Below are positions 35,014-45,600 of a stretch of DNA of 64,000 bases, piece after piece. The stretch spans positions 1 to 64,000 of the forward strand of contig JAHCHG010000007.1 of the NCBI GenBank assembly GCA_026129865.1, read 5' to 3'. The notes beneath the pieces are model-generated. The model saw only the letters and a program-made list of their open reading frames with translations, was not told where the DNA came from and did not search any database. The number at the start of each line of letters is the position of its first letter. The stretch's first letter is position 1. The DNA is from Pyrinomonadaceae bacterium (lineage in GTDB: Bacteria > Acidobacteriota > Blastocatellia > Pyrinomonadales > Pyrinomonadaceae). The position numbers and the translations under genes were made by a program.

Positions 35014-38000
35014 ATGGAATTAATAGACAATGTCAGCCGATTGTTCGGCGACGACTTACAACAAACCCTCAAGCCCGGAGCACGGTTAAAGATTGCTGCG
35101 TCCTGCTTCTCTATTTACGCGTTCGAGGCGTTGAAAACCGAGCTTGAATCGGTTGATTCGCTTGAATTTGTTTTTACATCACCTACTTTCATTCCGGATG
35201 AAGTTACCGATAAAATTCGGCGTGAACGGCGCGAGTTTCATATTCCTAAGGCAGAACGCGAGCGCAGTTTTTTCGGAACCGAATTCGAAATTCAGCTTAA
35301 AAACAAACTAACTCAAAGAGCGGTAGCACGAGAATGCGCCGAATGGATGCGAAAAAAGGCGAAATTTCGGTCTAACCGCAGCAAGTCTCCAATGCAGCAA
35401 CTAGCTTGCGTACAGTCAGACGCTAAAGACACTGTCTATATGCCGCTACAGGGTTTCACCGCAGTTGATCTCGGTTATCAACCGGGTGATGCCGTTTCGA
35501 ACATGATAAACAAGTTCGATGAGCCTTCCCACGCACAGACTTATATAAACCTCTTTGATCAAATTTGGAACGACCAAGATAAACTAGAAGATGTAACCTC
35601 GCGTCTTTGCGACCATATCGCGTCGGTCTATAAAGAAAATTCCCCGCAGCGCATTTATTTTTTGATGCTTTACAACATCTTCAATGAATTTCTGGAAGAT
35701 TTGAATGAAGATATGCTGCCGAATGACTTAACCGGCTACAAGGACAGTTTGGTTTGGAACAAACTTTTCAATTTTCAGAAGGATGCCGCGACCGGCATAA
35801 TTAATAAACTCGAATCATTCAATGGATGCATTTTGGCCGACAGCGTCGGGCTTGGCAAAACTTTTTCGGCATTGGCCGTGATCAAGTATTACGAACTTCG
35901 AAATCGCTCGGTTTTGGTATTATGCCCGAAAAAACTTGCGGAAAACTGGACGAATTATAAGGGAAATCTGACAACCAACATCTTTGCAAAGGATCGACTG
36001 AATTACGATGTTCTTTGCCACACAGATTTGCAACGCACGACAGGATATTCGCTTGGTTTGCCCCTAAACAAGATCAATTGGGGAAATTACGATCTTATTG
36101 TCATAGATGAATCGCATAACTTTCGTAATAATGAAGCATTCAAGGAACGCGAGACGCGTTATCAAAAATTGATGAATTCGGTCATAAAGCAGGGCGTGAA
36201 AACGAAAGTGTTGATGCTTTCAGCGACTCCCGTCAATAACCGATTTAATGATCTTAGAAATCAACTCGCCTTGGCTTATGAAGGTGATTCCACAAATCTC
36301 AGTCGAAATCTAAAAATCGAACGAAGTGTCGAAGAGATATTTCGCCGAGCTCAACTCGCTTTTAATGATTGGTCCAAGTTGCCTGCCGAAGAACGCAGCC
36401 CCGAAGCGATTTTGAAGTCGCTCGAATTTGACTTTTTCGAACTTCTCGACAGCGTAACGATTGCCAGATCACGAAAACATATCGAAAAATATTACGACAC
36501 GTCGGATATCGGCAATTTCCCCGAACGCCGCAAGCCGATTTCCAATCACTGCCCGCTTACGCAGCGGACGGACGTTATCGGATTTAACGACATATTCGCA
36601 CAGCTTACCATGATGAACCTAGCGGTTTATGCACCAGTCAGCTACATACTGGACAGCCGTATTGCCAAGTACGAAGCCATTTATGATACCGAAGTTCATG
36701 AAGGAAAGAGCAAATTCCGACAAGTTGATCGAGAATCGAGCCTCCAGCGATTAATGACGATCAATCTCTTGAAGCGACTTGAAAGCTCGGTCGAAGCTTT
36801 TCGCAAAACCTTGAAAAGGCTCAAGGCTAACCATTTCAACACGCTCTCGCAGATAGAAGCGTTCCAGCAAACCGGTCAAGATTCCGAATTCACGGATGCT
36901 TCAATGGCATACGAAGACGCTGAACCGGATGATGATGAAATTTTGGATTCTGACGAAAATCTGACCGGCGGAAAGGTTCAGATTAGTTTGTCAGATATGG
37001 ATCTTTTGCGCTGGGAGCACGATCTAAAGGACGATCTTGACATAATTGAATACTTGCTTGAGGAAATGGACAAGGTTTCGCCTGCCGATGATTCAAAACT
37101 TCAGCACCTAAAGGTGGTTCTCGAAAGCAAATTGACATCGCCGATCAATCCGGGAAACAAAAAGGCATTAATATTTACCGCGTTTGCCGACACAGCCGAT
37201 TATCTTTACGAACATATTTCAAGCCATTTTCTATTGAAACATGGAATCCATACAGCAAAAGTTACAGGCTCGGACAGCCCAAAATCGACGCTTGAAAAAC
37301 ATTACGATTTCCAATCGATCTTGACACTTTTTTCGCCGCGGTCGAAAGAAAAGGCTGCCATTTTACCGAACGAACGGCGCGAAATTGACTTCCTGATCGG
37401 CACGGACTGCATCTCTGAAGGACAAAACCTTCAGGATTGCGATTATCTGATCAATTATGACATCCATTGGAATCCAGTCAGGATCATCCAGCGCTTTGGC
37501 CGCATCGACCGCATCGGTTCGCAAAATGAAAGCATTCAGCTTGTAAACTACTGGCCAGACATTACATTGGACGAATATATTAATCTGAAAGAACGCGTCG
37601 AAAACCGAATGGTCATTGCAGATGTTTCCGCGACCGGCGACGACAATCCGCTGAGTGCAAAGGCAAATGATCTTTCTTACAGAAGAGAACAGCTTCGTCG
37701 CCTTCAGGAAGAAGTCATCGACATGGAAGACCTCAAGACGGGAGTTTCCATTACAGACCTCGGGCTAAACGACTTTCGAATGGATCTTGTTAAATATGTC
37801 AGCGCGCAAGGGGATCTCGCTTCGATGCCGAATGGTCTGCACGCGATCATTCCGCCGAACAATTTTGGGTTGCGGCCCGGTGCAATTTTTGGACTCAAAA
37901 ACCGTAATCATGGCGTAAAGATCGCTCATCACAATCGCCTGCATCCGTTTTATCTGATTTATGTCGGAAATGATGGCGAAGTAATTGTCGATCATACCGA

Positions 38001-38283
38001 GGTCAAAAGATTGCTCGATCTTGTGCGTACTTCTTGCGCGAATCATCCGGAACCGATTTCCGATGTCTGCCGCAGTTTTAATGAAAAAACAGATGACGGG
38101 CGAAACATGAATTTCTATTCCAGTCTCCTAAACAATGCGATCAATTCGATTATCAGCATCAAGGATGAAAGCGACATCGACAGTCTTTTCAGCCCCGGGC
38201 GAACAACTGCGTTGGTCGATCCGCTCTCCGGCTTGGACGATTTCGAACTTATTGCATTTATTGTAATTCAGGAGGCAGCGTGA
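35014..38283 (+). CDS. SNF2-type helicase with PLD-like N-terminal domain
   Basis: The 1089-aa protein has an N-terminal region (1-200) resembling PLD-like domains of restriction-associated helicases, without a visible HKD motif. A superfamily 2 motor follows: motif I DSVGLGKTFSA (about 277-287), motif II VIDESHNF (about 363-370), motif III LSATPVNNRF, motif V GTDCISEGQNLQ and motif VI QRFGRIDRIGS (about 826). It would translocate on DNA. It overlaps the DUF4391 gene by 4 bp and opens a plus-strand series with methyltransferase, toxin-like and Res genes. Confidence 0.85.
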   Translation: MELIDNVSRLFGDDLQQTLKPGARLKIAASCFSIYAFEALKTELESVDSLEFVFTSPTFIPDEVTDKIRRERREFHIPKAERERSFFGTEFEIQLKNKLTQRAVARECAEWMRKKAKFRSNRSKSPMQQLACVQSDAKDTVYMPLQGFTAVDLGYQPGDAVSNMINKFDEPSHAQTYINLFDQIWNDQDKLEDVTSRLCDHIASVYKENSPQRIYFLMLYNIFNEFLEDLNEDMLPNDLTGYKDSLVWNKLFNFQKDAATGIINKLESFNGCILADSVGLGKTFSALAVIKYYELRNRSVLVLCPKKLAENWTNYKGNLTTNIFAKDRLNYDVLCHTDLQRTTGYSLGLPLNKINWGNYDLIVIDESHNFRNNEAFKERETRYQKLMNSVIKQGVKTKVLMLSATPVNNRFNDLRNQLALAYEGDSTNLSRNLKIERSVEEIFRRAQLAFNDWSKLPAEERSPEAILKSLEFDFFELLDSVTIARSRKHIEKYYDTSDIGNFPERRKPISNHCPLTQRTDVIGFNDIFAQLTMMNLAVYAPVSYILDSRIAKYEAIYDTEVHEGKSKFRQVDRESSLQRLMTINLLKRLESSVEAFRKTLKRLKANHFNTLSQIEAFQQTGQDSEFTDASMAYEDAEPDDDEILDSDENLTGGKVQISLSDMDLLRWEHDLKDDLDIIEYLLEEMDKVSPADDSKLQHLKVVLESKLTSPINPGNKKALIFTAFADTADYLYEHISSHFLLKHGIHTAKVTGSDSPKSTLEKHYDFQSILTLFSPRSKEKAAILPNERREIDFLIGTDCISEGQNLQDCDYLINYDIHWNPVRIIQRFGRIDRIGSQNESIQLVNYWPDITLDEYINLKERVENRMVIADVSATGDDNPLSAKANDLSYRREQLRRLQEEVIDMEDLKTGVSITDLGLNDFRMDLVKYVSAQGDLASMPNGLHAIIPPNNFGLRPGAIFGLKNRNHGVKIAHHNRLHPFYLIYVGNDGEVIVDHTEVKRLLDLVRTSCANHPEPISDVCRSFNEKTDDGRNMNFYSSLLNNAINSIISIKDESDIDSLFSPGRTTALVDPLSGLDDFELIAFIVIQEAA

Positions 38284-38969
38284 GTTTAGGACTTTTCGCT
38301 TATCCCAAAAAGGCTGAGTTTGGACGCGCATTGCCGAAAGGCAAGATTTATGAAAAAACGCGTGTTTCGGCGGCGCTCAGAAAGAAATTTGTTCAGCAGA
38401 TAGATAGAATAGTTTGGCAATATAAATTATCAACGGAAACCGTCAATCTTCCGGCAAAGAAAAATGTACCGGAGATCGAAATTTTTTCGATCACACTTCG
38501 CGAACCGGAAATCCATTCTGATATTCTAAAATCCATCGATAACGCGATACCTTTTCCGATAATTTATGAACTTGTTTACAATGAAAAGATAAAGATAAGG
38601 GCGGCATACAAACGTCCGAGCGACGCGGATTCCAGCAAATGGATTACGGATATTTATTTTGAGAGCGTCTGGCAAGATATAAACACGAAACGCAAACAGC
38701 TGCCCGTCGCGCTTGATCTTGGTTTCTTGTACGGGCAGATGCTTAGCAGCCTGATGCCCGCTTCGCGGTTTGAAGGCGAAAGCATTCGCCGACAAGTACA
38801 GCGGTTGGCTGAGATAAGAAATTTGGAAGCGCGTGCCGCAAAAATCGAATTGCAGATGCGGCGCGAAAACCAGTTCAACCGAAAGGTTGAGCTAAACTCG
38901 AAATTGCGTGAATTGAGAGATAAGATCGGAACTTTGAGCGGTTCCCCCGCCGGGTTACCGGCAGTATGA
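38280..38969 (+). CDS. DUF4391 domain protein
   Basis: The start is GTG at 38280, which overlaps the helicase stop (GTGA), a sign of coupled translation. The 229-aa product has the DUF4391 pattern (FAYPKKAEFGRALPKGKIYE near the N-terminus, then KKFVQQIDRIVWQYKLS and IEIFSITL). A C-terminal coiled-coil stretch lies at about 175-220. The family recurs beside helicases and type III methyltransferases in defence loci; its function is unknown. It probably partners the helicase. Confidence 0.75.
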   Translation: MSLGLFAYPKKAEFGRALPKGKIYEKTRVSAALRKKFVQQIDRIVWQYKLSTETVNLPAKKNVPEIEIFSITLREPEIHSDILKSIDNAIPFPIIYELVYNEKIKIRAAYKRPSDADSSKWITDIYFESVWQDINTKRKQLPVALDLGFLYGQMLSSLMPASRFEGESIRRQVQRLAEIRNLEARAAKIELQMRRENQFNRKVELNSKLRELRDKIGTLSGSPAGLPAV

Positions 38970-38976
38970 ATTTAGT

Positions 38977-39108
38977 CGTGGGTTTCAACCCACGGTAAGA
39001 TGGAAATACGGTTTCCGTCGCGCTGCGACGATTGAACATTTTGGATGTCAGGCGTCGCCAACGCGACGCAGGATTTTTTCAAATCTAAGACGTTGGTTGA
39101 AACCCACG
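38977..39108. repeat. REP-like composite element with 14-bp terminal inverted repeats
   Basis: CGTGGGTTTCAACC at 38977-38990 is repeated in inverted form at 39095-39108. The left end is itself a hairpin (8-bp arms, 38977-38994). Inside lie two more hairpins: CGTCGC/GCGACG at 39016-39030 and GCGTCGC/GCGACGC at 39052-39069. A further GCCGC/GCGGC pair is at 39123-39135. The element fills the gap between the DUF4391 and mod genes. It resembles REP/BIME-type dispersed elements. Confidence 0.75.
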
Positions 39109-39145
39109 CCTAAAATCGCCTCGCCGCTACGCGGCATATTTTGAT

Positions 39146-41140
39146 ATGCAGAAACTAAAAATGCACACTCCCGATTTCACTGAAGAAAACATCGCCCGAA
39201 TTGCCAAGCTCTTTCCAAATTGCGTTACCGAATCGCGCGATAAAGGCGGCAATCTTAAACGCGCGATCGATTTCGATCAATTAAAACAGGAGCTCTCTGG
39301 GAATATCGTTGAAGGTCCGCAGGAGCGTTATCACCTTGATTGGGCGGGCAAGCGCGAAGCATTGCTCACGGCAAACGCGCCGGTTGCCAAAACCTTGCGC
39401 CCCGTCCGTGAGGAATCGGTTGATTTCGACACGACGAAAAATCTCTACATCGAAGGCGACAATCTCGACGCGCTCAAATTATTGCAGGAAACATATCTCG
39501 GCAAAGTCAAAATGATTTACATTGATCCGCCTTATAACACGGGCAACGATTTTATTTACGAAGACGATTTTGCCGAAAGCGCGGACACATATTTCGAGCG
39601 TTCGATGCAGAAGGACGAACAGGGCAATCGCCTTGTCGCCAACATGGACTCGAACGGGCGTTTTCATTCCGACTGGCTTTCGATGATGTATCCGCGCCTG
39701 AAACTCGCCCGCAATTTATTGCGCGATGACGGCGTGATTTTTATTTCTATTGATGATAATGAATCATCAAACTTAAAAAATATTGGTGACGAGATTTTTG
39801 GCGCAAGTAATTTTATTGCTCAACTTGCTGTTCAGTTAAATCCAAGAGGCAGACATTTAGATTGGTTTGTAGCAAAAACGCATGAATCAGTTCTCATATT
39901 TGCAAAAAACTTTGACAATCCGAATACGATGCTTGGCGTTGAAAAGGAAGGTCGAATGGTAGATGAATATGATAGGAGTGATTCAAGAGGAGCGTTTCGT
40001 TTATTGGGGTTAAGAAATCGAAATCAATCATTCAATCCACAGACAAGACCAAATCTTTATTATCCAATTTATGTTAATAGGTTAGACGGAAAAGTTTCGA
40101 TAACTAAAGATGATAAATTTACCGACAAAGTATTACCTGATGCTCCTGATGGAACTCAAACGTGTTGGACTTGGGGAAAAGATAAAGTTGTAGCAGAAAA
40201 TCATTTGCTTGTTGCAGAAATTTCAGCAGGAGAATGGAGAGTTTACCGAAAAGATTATTTGGTTAGCGATTCTGGAGATACTGCAAAAACTTTGGTCAAA
40301 TCACTTTGGACGGAAAAAGAAATATCTAACGATATTGGTCGCAAAAGTATAAAAGACTTGTTTGGTAGTTCCGTTATGGATTTTCCCAAGTCACCTGATT
40401 TGTTGAAAAAACTTCTCTTAACTGGAGCAAAAAAACAGGATATAGTTCTCGACTTTTTCTCAGGTTCAGCCACAACCGCGCACGCCGTGATGCAGTTAAA
40501 CGCGGAAGACGGCGGAAACCGGCAATTTATTATGGTGCAGCTGCCCGCAGCGACGGACGAGAAATCGGAAGCCTTCAAAGCGGGTTATAAAACGATTGCC
40601 GAAATCGGCAAGGAACGAATCCGCCGCGCCGGAAAGAAAATCAAAGATGAATTGGAAAAGAAAAATGCGGAAAATAAAGAGCTGCTGTTTGATGAAAATT
40701 CTCAGTTATCAACTGTCAATTATCAATTAGATACGGGTTTTCGCGTGCTGAAAATAGATTCATCGAATATGAAAGATGTCTATTATTCGCCCGACACCGC
40801 ATTGCAGGCAAATCTGCTCGACCAAATCGCCAACGTCAAAGAAGACCGCACCGCCGAAGACCTTTTGTTTCAAGTGCTGGTTGATTGGGGAATTGACCTC
40901 ACGCTGCCGATTCACACGGAAACGATAGGAAATAAAACCGTCCACTTCGTTGACGAAAACGCCATCGCCGCCTGCTTTGACGAATCGGGAATCACCGAAG
41001 ACTTCATAAAACAACTGGCAAACCGCCAACCCTTACGCGCCGTCTTCCGCGATTCGGGCTTCGCCTCCGATGCGGTCAAGATAAACGTCGAACAGATATT
41101 CAAACTAATATCACCCACAACGGAAGTTAAGGCGATTTAG
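39146..41140 (+). CDS. mod: Type III restriction-modification DNA methyltransferase (Mod)
   Basis: The 664-aa enzyme has the beta-class order of motifs: DPPYNTGNDF (residues 127-136) before the SAM-binding DFFSGSATTAHAVM (about 436). It would methylate adenine in the asymmetric recognition site and guide Res. The N-terminus (KLKMHTPDFTEENIARIAKL) is typical of the family. The central target-recognition region (about 39750-40450) is much more AT-rich than both flanks. Residues about 518-527 (QLSTVNYQL) are encoded by three heptamers like those at 5571-5591. Confidence 0.94.
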   Translation: MQKLKMHTPDFTEENIARIAKLFPNCVTESRDKGGNLKRAIDFDQLKQELSGNIVEGPQERYHLDWAGKREALLTANAPVAKTLRPVREESVDFDTTKNLYIEGDNLDALKLLQETYLGKVKMIYIDPPYNTGNDFIYEDDFAESADTYFERSMQKDEQGNRLVANMDSNGRFHSDWLSMMYPRLKLARNLLRDDGVIFISIDDNESSNLKNIGDEIFGASNFIAQLAVQLNPRGRHLDWFVAKTHESVLIFAKNFDNPNTMLGVEKEGRMVDEYDRSDSRGAFRLLGLRNRNQSFNPQTRPNLYYPIYVNRLDGKVSITKDDKFTDKVLPDAPDGTQTCWTWGKDKVVAENHLLVAEISAGEWRVYRKDYLVSDSGDTAKTLVKSLWTEKEISNDIGRKSIKDLFGSSVMDFPKSPDLLKKLLLTGAKKQDIVLDFFSGSATTAHAVMQLNAEDGGNRQFIMVQLPAATDEKSEAFKAGYKTIAEIGKERIRRAGKKIKDELEKKNAENKELLFDENSQLSTVNYQLDTGFRVLKIDSSNMKDVYYSPDTALQANLLDQIANVKEDRTAEDLLFQVLVDWGIDLTLPIHTETIGNKTVHFVDENAIAACFDESGITEDFIKQLANRQPLRAVFRDSGFASDAVKINVEQIFKLISPTTEVKAI

Positions 41141-41150
41141 AGCGGGAAGA

Positions 41151-41176
41151 TGTTCCCGAAATCTGTTTCGGGAACA
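41151..41176. repeat. Perfect 11-bp inverted repeat between mod and the RhuM-like gene
   Basis: TGTTCCCGAAA at 41151-41161 pairs with 41166-41176 across a 4-base loop. It starts 11 bp after the mod stop, and no T run follows. It could be a REP-like unit, an mRNA-stabilising hairpin or an operator for the next gene. Confidence 0.6.
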
Positions 41177-41209
41177 TACTGTAACTATAAGAAAACACAC
41201 ACGAAATAC

Positions 41210-42226
41210 ATGAGTAAAGACCTGACAACATCAGCAATAGATCGGCAGAATATTCTGAACAATCCCTACGCACTTCAGGAGATTGAAAAAGCCGCGGGCA
41301 TTCAAGGAATCCCGTTTGAAGGAAAAACGGTTGTACTTAAGGAACAGGTCGCCGCATTCTTTGAGGTTACGCCGCGAACGATCGACAATTATATCGAGAA
41401 GTTCAGTGATGAGTTGCGGAAAAACGGCTATGATGTCATTCGCGGTAAGCGCTTGAAAGAACTGAAGTTAGCAGTTAGTACTTCCTTTGGTAATGAAACA
41501 GATTTCGTTACCAAAACAACTGTGCTTGGAGTTTTTGATTTCAGGGCGTTCTTAAACCTCGCAATGCTGATGTCAGAAAGCGACAGAGCTGCCCTGTTAC
41601 GGCAAGCTATTTTGGACATTGTAATAGACACGATAAACATCCGTGCCGGAGGCGGCACTAAATATATCAACCAGCGAGATGAGGACTTTCTTCACTCTGC
41701 CTTCATAGAAGAGAATTATAGAAAACAGTTTACCGACGCATTACGCGACTGCGTGAGAATGGGCAACTTTAAGTACGCAGTTTACACGAACAAAATCTAC
41801 GTTAGCATTTTTCGTGAGGATGCGGCTGAGTATAAAAAGATTCTGAACCTCGAACAAAAAGCCAAAGCGCGCTCGACCATGTATTCTGAGGTTCTTGACA
41901 TCATTGCGTCCTACGAGAGCGGTTTCGCTGAAGTTCTCAGAGAAGAATTCGATAATTTAGGAAGGCAACTTGAGGCGGCTGAAGTTGACGCGCTCTTCGC
42001 AGCCTTTGAAAAACAGGCTCTTTGGAAGCCAATGATCGAAAAGGCCAGGGTAAAGATGGCAAGCCGCGACTATAGTTTTCGAGATGCGCTTCATCATCAA
42101 TTGGAAGAATATCTCCAACCGTTGCAGCGGGATGAATTCGAGCGGTTCCTCGGCGAAAAGAGCAAGGAATTAGATGAGCGCCTCGAAGAGGCAAAGGAAG
42201 TGATGAAACGGTTGAAAAATCGATAA
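41210..42226 (+). CDS. RhuM-like DNA-binding protein, possible antitoxin of the Doc-like gene
   Basis: The start at 41210 (MSKDLTTSAIDRQNILNNP) is preferred to an ATG at 41150 inside the hairpin; length 338 aa. Residues about 25-90 resemble the RhuM/KilA-N-type helix-turn-helix (VVLKEQVAAFFEVTPRTIDNYI). The rest is largely helical with a coiled-coil end. It lies 5 bp before a Doc/Fic gene; such DNA-binding partners often neutralise and autoregulate Fic toxins. That pairing is inference. Confidence 0.65.
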   Translation: MSKDLTTSAIDRQNILNNPYALQEIEKAAGIQGIPFEGKTVVLKEQVAAFFEVTPRTIDNYIEKFSDELRKNGYDVIRGKRLKELKLAVSTSFGNETDFVTKTTVLGVFDFRAFLNLAMLMSESDRAALLRQAILDIVIDTINIRAGGGTKYINQRDEDFLHSAFIEENYRKQFTDALRDCVRMGNFKYAVYTNKIYVSIFREDAAEYKKILNLEQKAKARSTMYSEVLDIIASYESGFAEVLREEFDNLGRQLEAAEVDALFAAFEKQALWKPMIEKARVKMASRDYSFRDALHHQLEEYLQPLQRDEFERFLGEKSKELDERLEEAKEVMKRLKNR

Positions 42227-42231
42227 AAAAG

Positions 42232-42663
42232 ATGGAAACAATTTATCTCACAATCGATCAAGCCGTTGAAGTCCATAAACGAACCGTCAAGATAAGTGGG
42301 GGCGGCTCAACAGAACCCCTTGACCTTGGTCGGCTTGAGGGTGTGCTTGAGAATATCAAGAACGACGATTGGTATCCTGAATTCGAGGACAAATTAACAC
42401 ATCTTTTCTTTTGCACTAATAAGTTCCATTGTTTTTCGGACGGAAACAAGCGACTTTCGATAGTTCTAACGGCGCATATGATGACCTTGAACGGTTACAT
42501 GTACTGTGTTGGACGGTTTTATTCGGAGATGGAAAACATCAGTGTTTTCGTGGCGGAAGGAAAGATCGACAAAGAACTCTTACATGAAATCATTTGCGCC
42601 ATCATTCTGGAAGAATTCGATAGCGAAGAGTTAAAGTTGAAAATCTACAACGCAATTTCGTAG
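42232..42663 (+). CDS. Death-on-curing (Doc/Fic) family protein
   Basis: The 143-aa product carries the Fic-fold active-site motif HCFSDGNKR (residues 66-74, His66). The NKR ending resembles Doc, a kinase that phosphorylates EF-Tu, rather than AMP-transferring Fic enzymes ending in GNGR. The Doc-type N-terminal LTIDQAVEVHKR segment is present. No inhibitory helix was recognised in the chain, so the upstream DNA-binding protein is the likely antitoxin. It sits between mod and res genes in the same operon. Confidence 0.85.
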   Translation: METIYLTIDQAVEVHKRTVKISGGGSTEPLDLGRLEGVLENIKNDDWYPEFEDKLTHLFFCTNKFHCFSDGNKRLSIVLTAHMMTLNGYMYCVGRFYSEMENISVFVAEGKIDKELLHEIICAIILEEFDSEELKLKIYNAIS

Positions 42664-42670
42664 AGCAAAC

Positions 42671-45600
42671 ATGAAGATAAAATTCAAAAAGCAGCAGTTT
42701 CAAACCGACGCCGTGAACGCTGTCGTCGATTGTTTTAAAGGACAAGGCTTTTCTTCAGGCATCCAATATCGCGTCGATCCGGGAGTTGCTGCGCCGGACG
42801 CGCCGCTCCTCGCGGTTCAACCAGTTGAGGAAATTGAAGGGTTTGCAAACGAAAGATTCCGTATTACCGAGCAAACTATCCTCGAGAATATCCATGCCGT
42901 TCAAAAACACGAAAATCTTCCGCTTTCCGGCAGGTTGGTCAAAGAGCCGCTCACCGGCTGTGATGTGAACTTGGATATCGAGATGGAGACCGGAACCGGC
43001 AAAACCTATTGTTACATCAAAACAATGTTTGAGATGAACAAGCGGTTTGGGTGGAGCAAGTTCATCGTGGTCGTGCCGAGCATCGCCATTCGCGAAGGAG
43101 TTCGTAAGTCCTTCGAAATCATGCGCGAACATTTTCTTGAGGAATATCACAAACAGGCAAAGGTCTTTATCTACAACTCCGGTCAACTCCACAATCTGCA
43201 GGCATTCTCATCGGACGCCGGGATCAACGTCATGATCATCAACGTCCAGGCGTTCGCTTCAAAAGGGAAGGAAAATTTGCGAATTTACGGTACGCCTCGA
43301 GAAAAGAATGGGAAAATCGAGATGGTCGGGCTGGACGATTTTCAGTCCAGAAAGCCGATTGATGTTATCCGGGCCAACCGTCCGATTCTAATCCTCGATG
43401 AACCGCAGAAAATGAGCGGAGACGCGGCGATGAATTCGCTAAAGGAATTTGATGCTCTGATGACACTGCGTTATTCGGCGACGCATAAAAAGGAATATAA
43501 CAGGGTTTACCGGCTCGACGCCCTAGATGCCTATAACCAAAAGCTTGTAAAGAAGATCGCTGTGCGGGGAATATCGGTCAAGGGATTAACCGGAACCAAT
43601 GCGTATTTTTATCTTGACGGCATTCAGATTTCGCGCGATAAACCGCCGATGGCTTCAGTCGAATTTGAAGTAAAAAGAATATCAGGAAACAAACGGGAAA
43701 CGCGAAAACTTAAGAAAGGCGACAATTTAATGGCGCTGTCAGAGCTTGACGCTTATGACGGGTTCGTGGTTTCTGAAATCGACGCACGGACAAATAATAT
43801 TTCATTCACAAATGGCGTGACCGTCGCTGTCGGCGAGGTACTTAATGATCCCGACGAACAGGCTCTGCGACAGATTCAAATTCGCGAAGCTGTAAAGGCG
43901 CACTTTGAGAAGGAAAAGATGCTCTTTAACAAAGGCATCAAAGTTCTAACGCTTTTCTTTATAGACGAAGTTAAGAAATATCGTGAATATGAGGGCGATC
44001 AGGTACTAAAGGGCGAATATGCCAGAATGTTTGAAGAGGAATATGACCGTCTGAAAGGTGAATACCGGACTTTGATTGATGACGATTATACGAAATACAT
44101 AGATGAAATTGAAACAGGTCGAACTCACAACGGGTATTTTTCAATCGATAAAAAAACCAAGCATCTCGTAAATCCTTCTGAAGCGAAAAGAGGCGAAACA
44201 AAAGGTGAAACCGACGATGTTGATGCTTACGATTTGATTCTCAAAGACAAGGAAAGGCTTTTGTCATTTGAAGAGCCGACGAGATTTATCTTTTCCCATT
44301 CCGCGCTCCGTGAAGGTTGGGACAATCCAAACGTATTTGTCATCTGCACGCTAAAACATAGCGACAATACTATTTCCCGGCGACAGGAAGTTGGCCGCGG
44401 CATGCGGCTCTCGGTAAATCAGGCAGGCGACCGGATCGATGAACCGGCGATCGTCCATGACATCAATGTCCTGACAGTAGTTACAAGCGATAGCTACACG
44501 GAATTCGTTTCAAAGTTGCAGAAGGAGATAAGCGAGAGTTTATCGGGACGTCCGCTAAAAGCCACAAAGGAATATTTTACGGGCAAGATTTTGATCACTC
44601 CTGATGGCGATGTTCCGGTTACTTCCGAAATGGCGCACCAAATCTATAAATATTTGGTGACCAATGACTATATCGATGAAAAGGACCATATCGCTCCGAA
44701 ATATCATGAAGAAAAGGTAGAAGAAACATTGGCAATTCTGCCACTGTTTTTAGAGCCATATAGAGAACAGGTTTTCAAGTTGATCGATGGCGTGTTTGAC
44801 TCTTCGCAGAACATTAAGACAAATGATGCGACAAAACCGAAGAACCTGCGCAACGCGAATTTCGAAAAGAAAGAATTTCTGGAACTCTGGGACAGAATCA
44901 ACAAACAGGCAGCCTATACCGTTTCGTTTGATTCGGATGAATTGATTAAAAAATCCGTCGCATGGCTGAATAAATATCTGACCGTCGATAAACTTCAATT
45001 CACAATTCATCGCGGGGAACAAACGGCAAAATCGACTGCTGAACAGCTTGAGGCGGGCACAGCCTTTACAGTTGAGGAAACGTCGGTCGAACAAATGGAA
45101 GGATCGATTCATTCAGACGTGAAATACGACCTAATAGGTAAAGTAGCAGCGGAAACAGCGTTAACCCGGCGCACGATTGCACTCATTCTTTCGGGTATCA
45201 GTAGACTAAAGTTCGGACTATACAAGGTAAATCCGGAGGCGTTTATCGCCAATGCTTCACTGTTGATAAAAGAGCAGAAAGCGGCAGTTACAATAGAACA
45301 TTTGTCATATGATGAGACTGAAGAATCTTACGATTCTTCAATTTTCACAGTTGAACAAAATGTTTCCGATTGGGCAACGGCTGGTTCGATGCTAAAGCGC
45401 CATATTTATGATTATGCACTGACTGATTCAGCAAGTGAAAGAAGATTTGTTGATGAATTGGACTCGAGCGACGATGTTGTAGTTTATGCAAAGCTTCCGA
45501 AATCGTTTGCGATCCCCACGCCGGTCGGCAACCATACACCTGATTGGGCAATTTCCTTCAATCAGGGCTCGGTCAAGCATATCTACTTTGTTGCTGAGAC

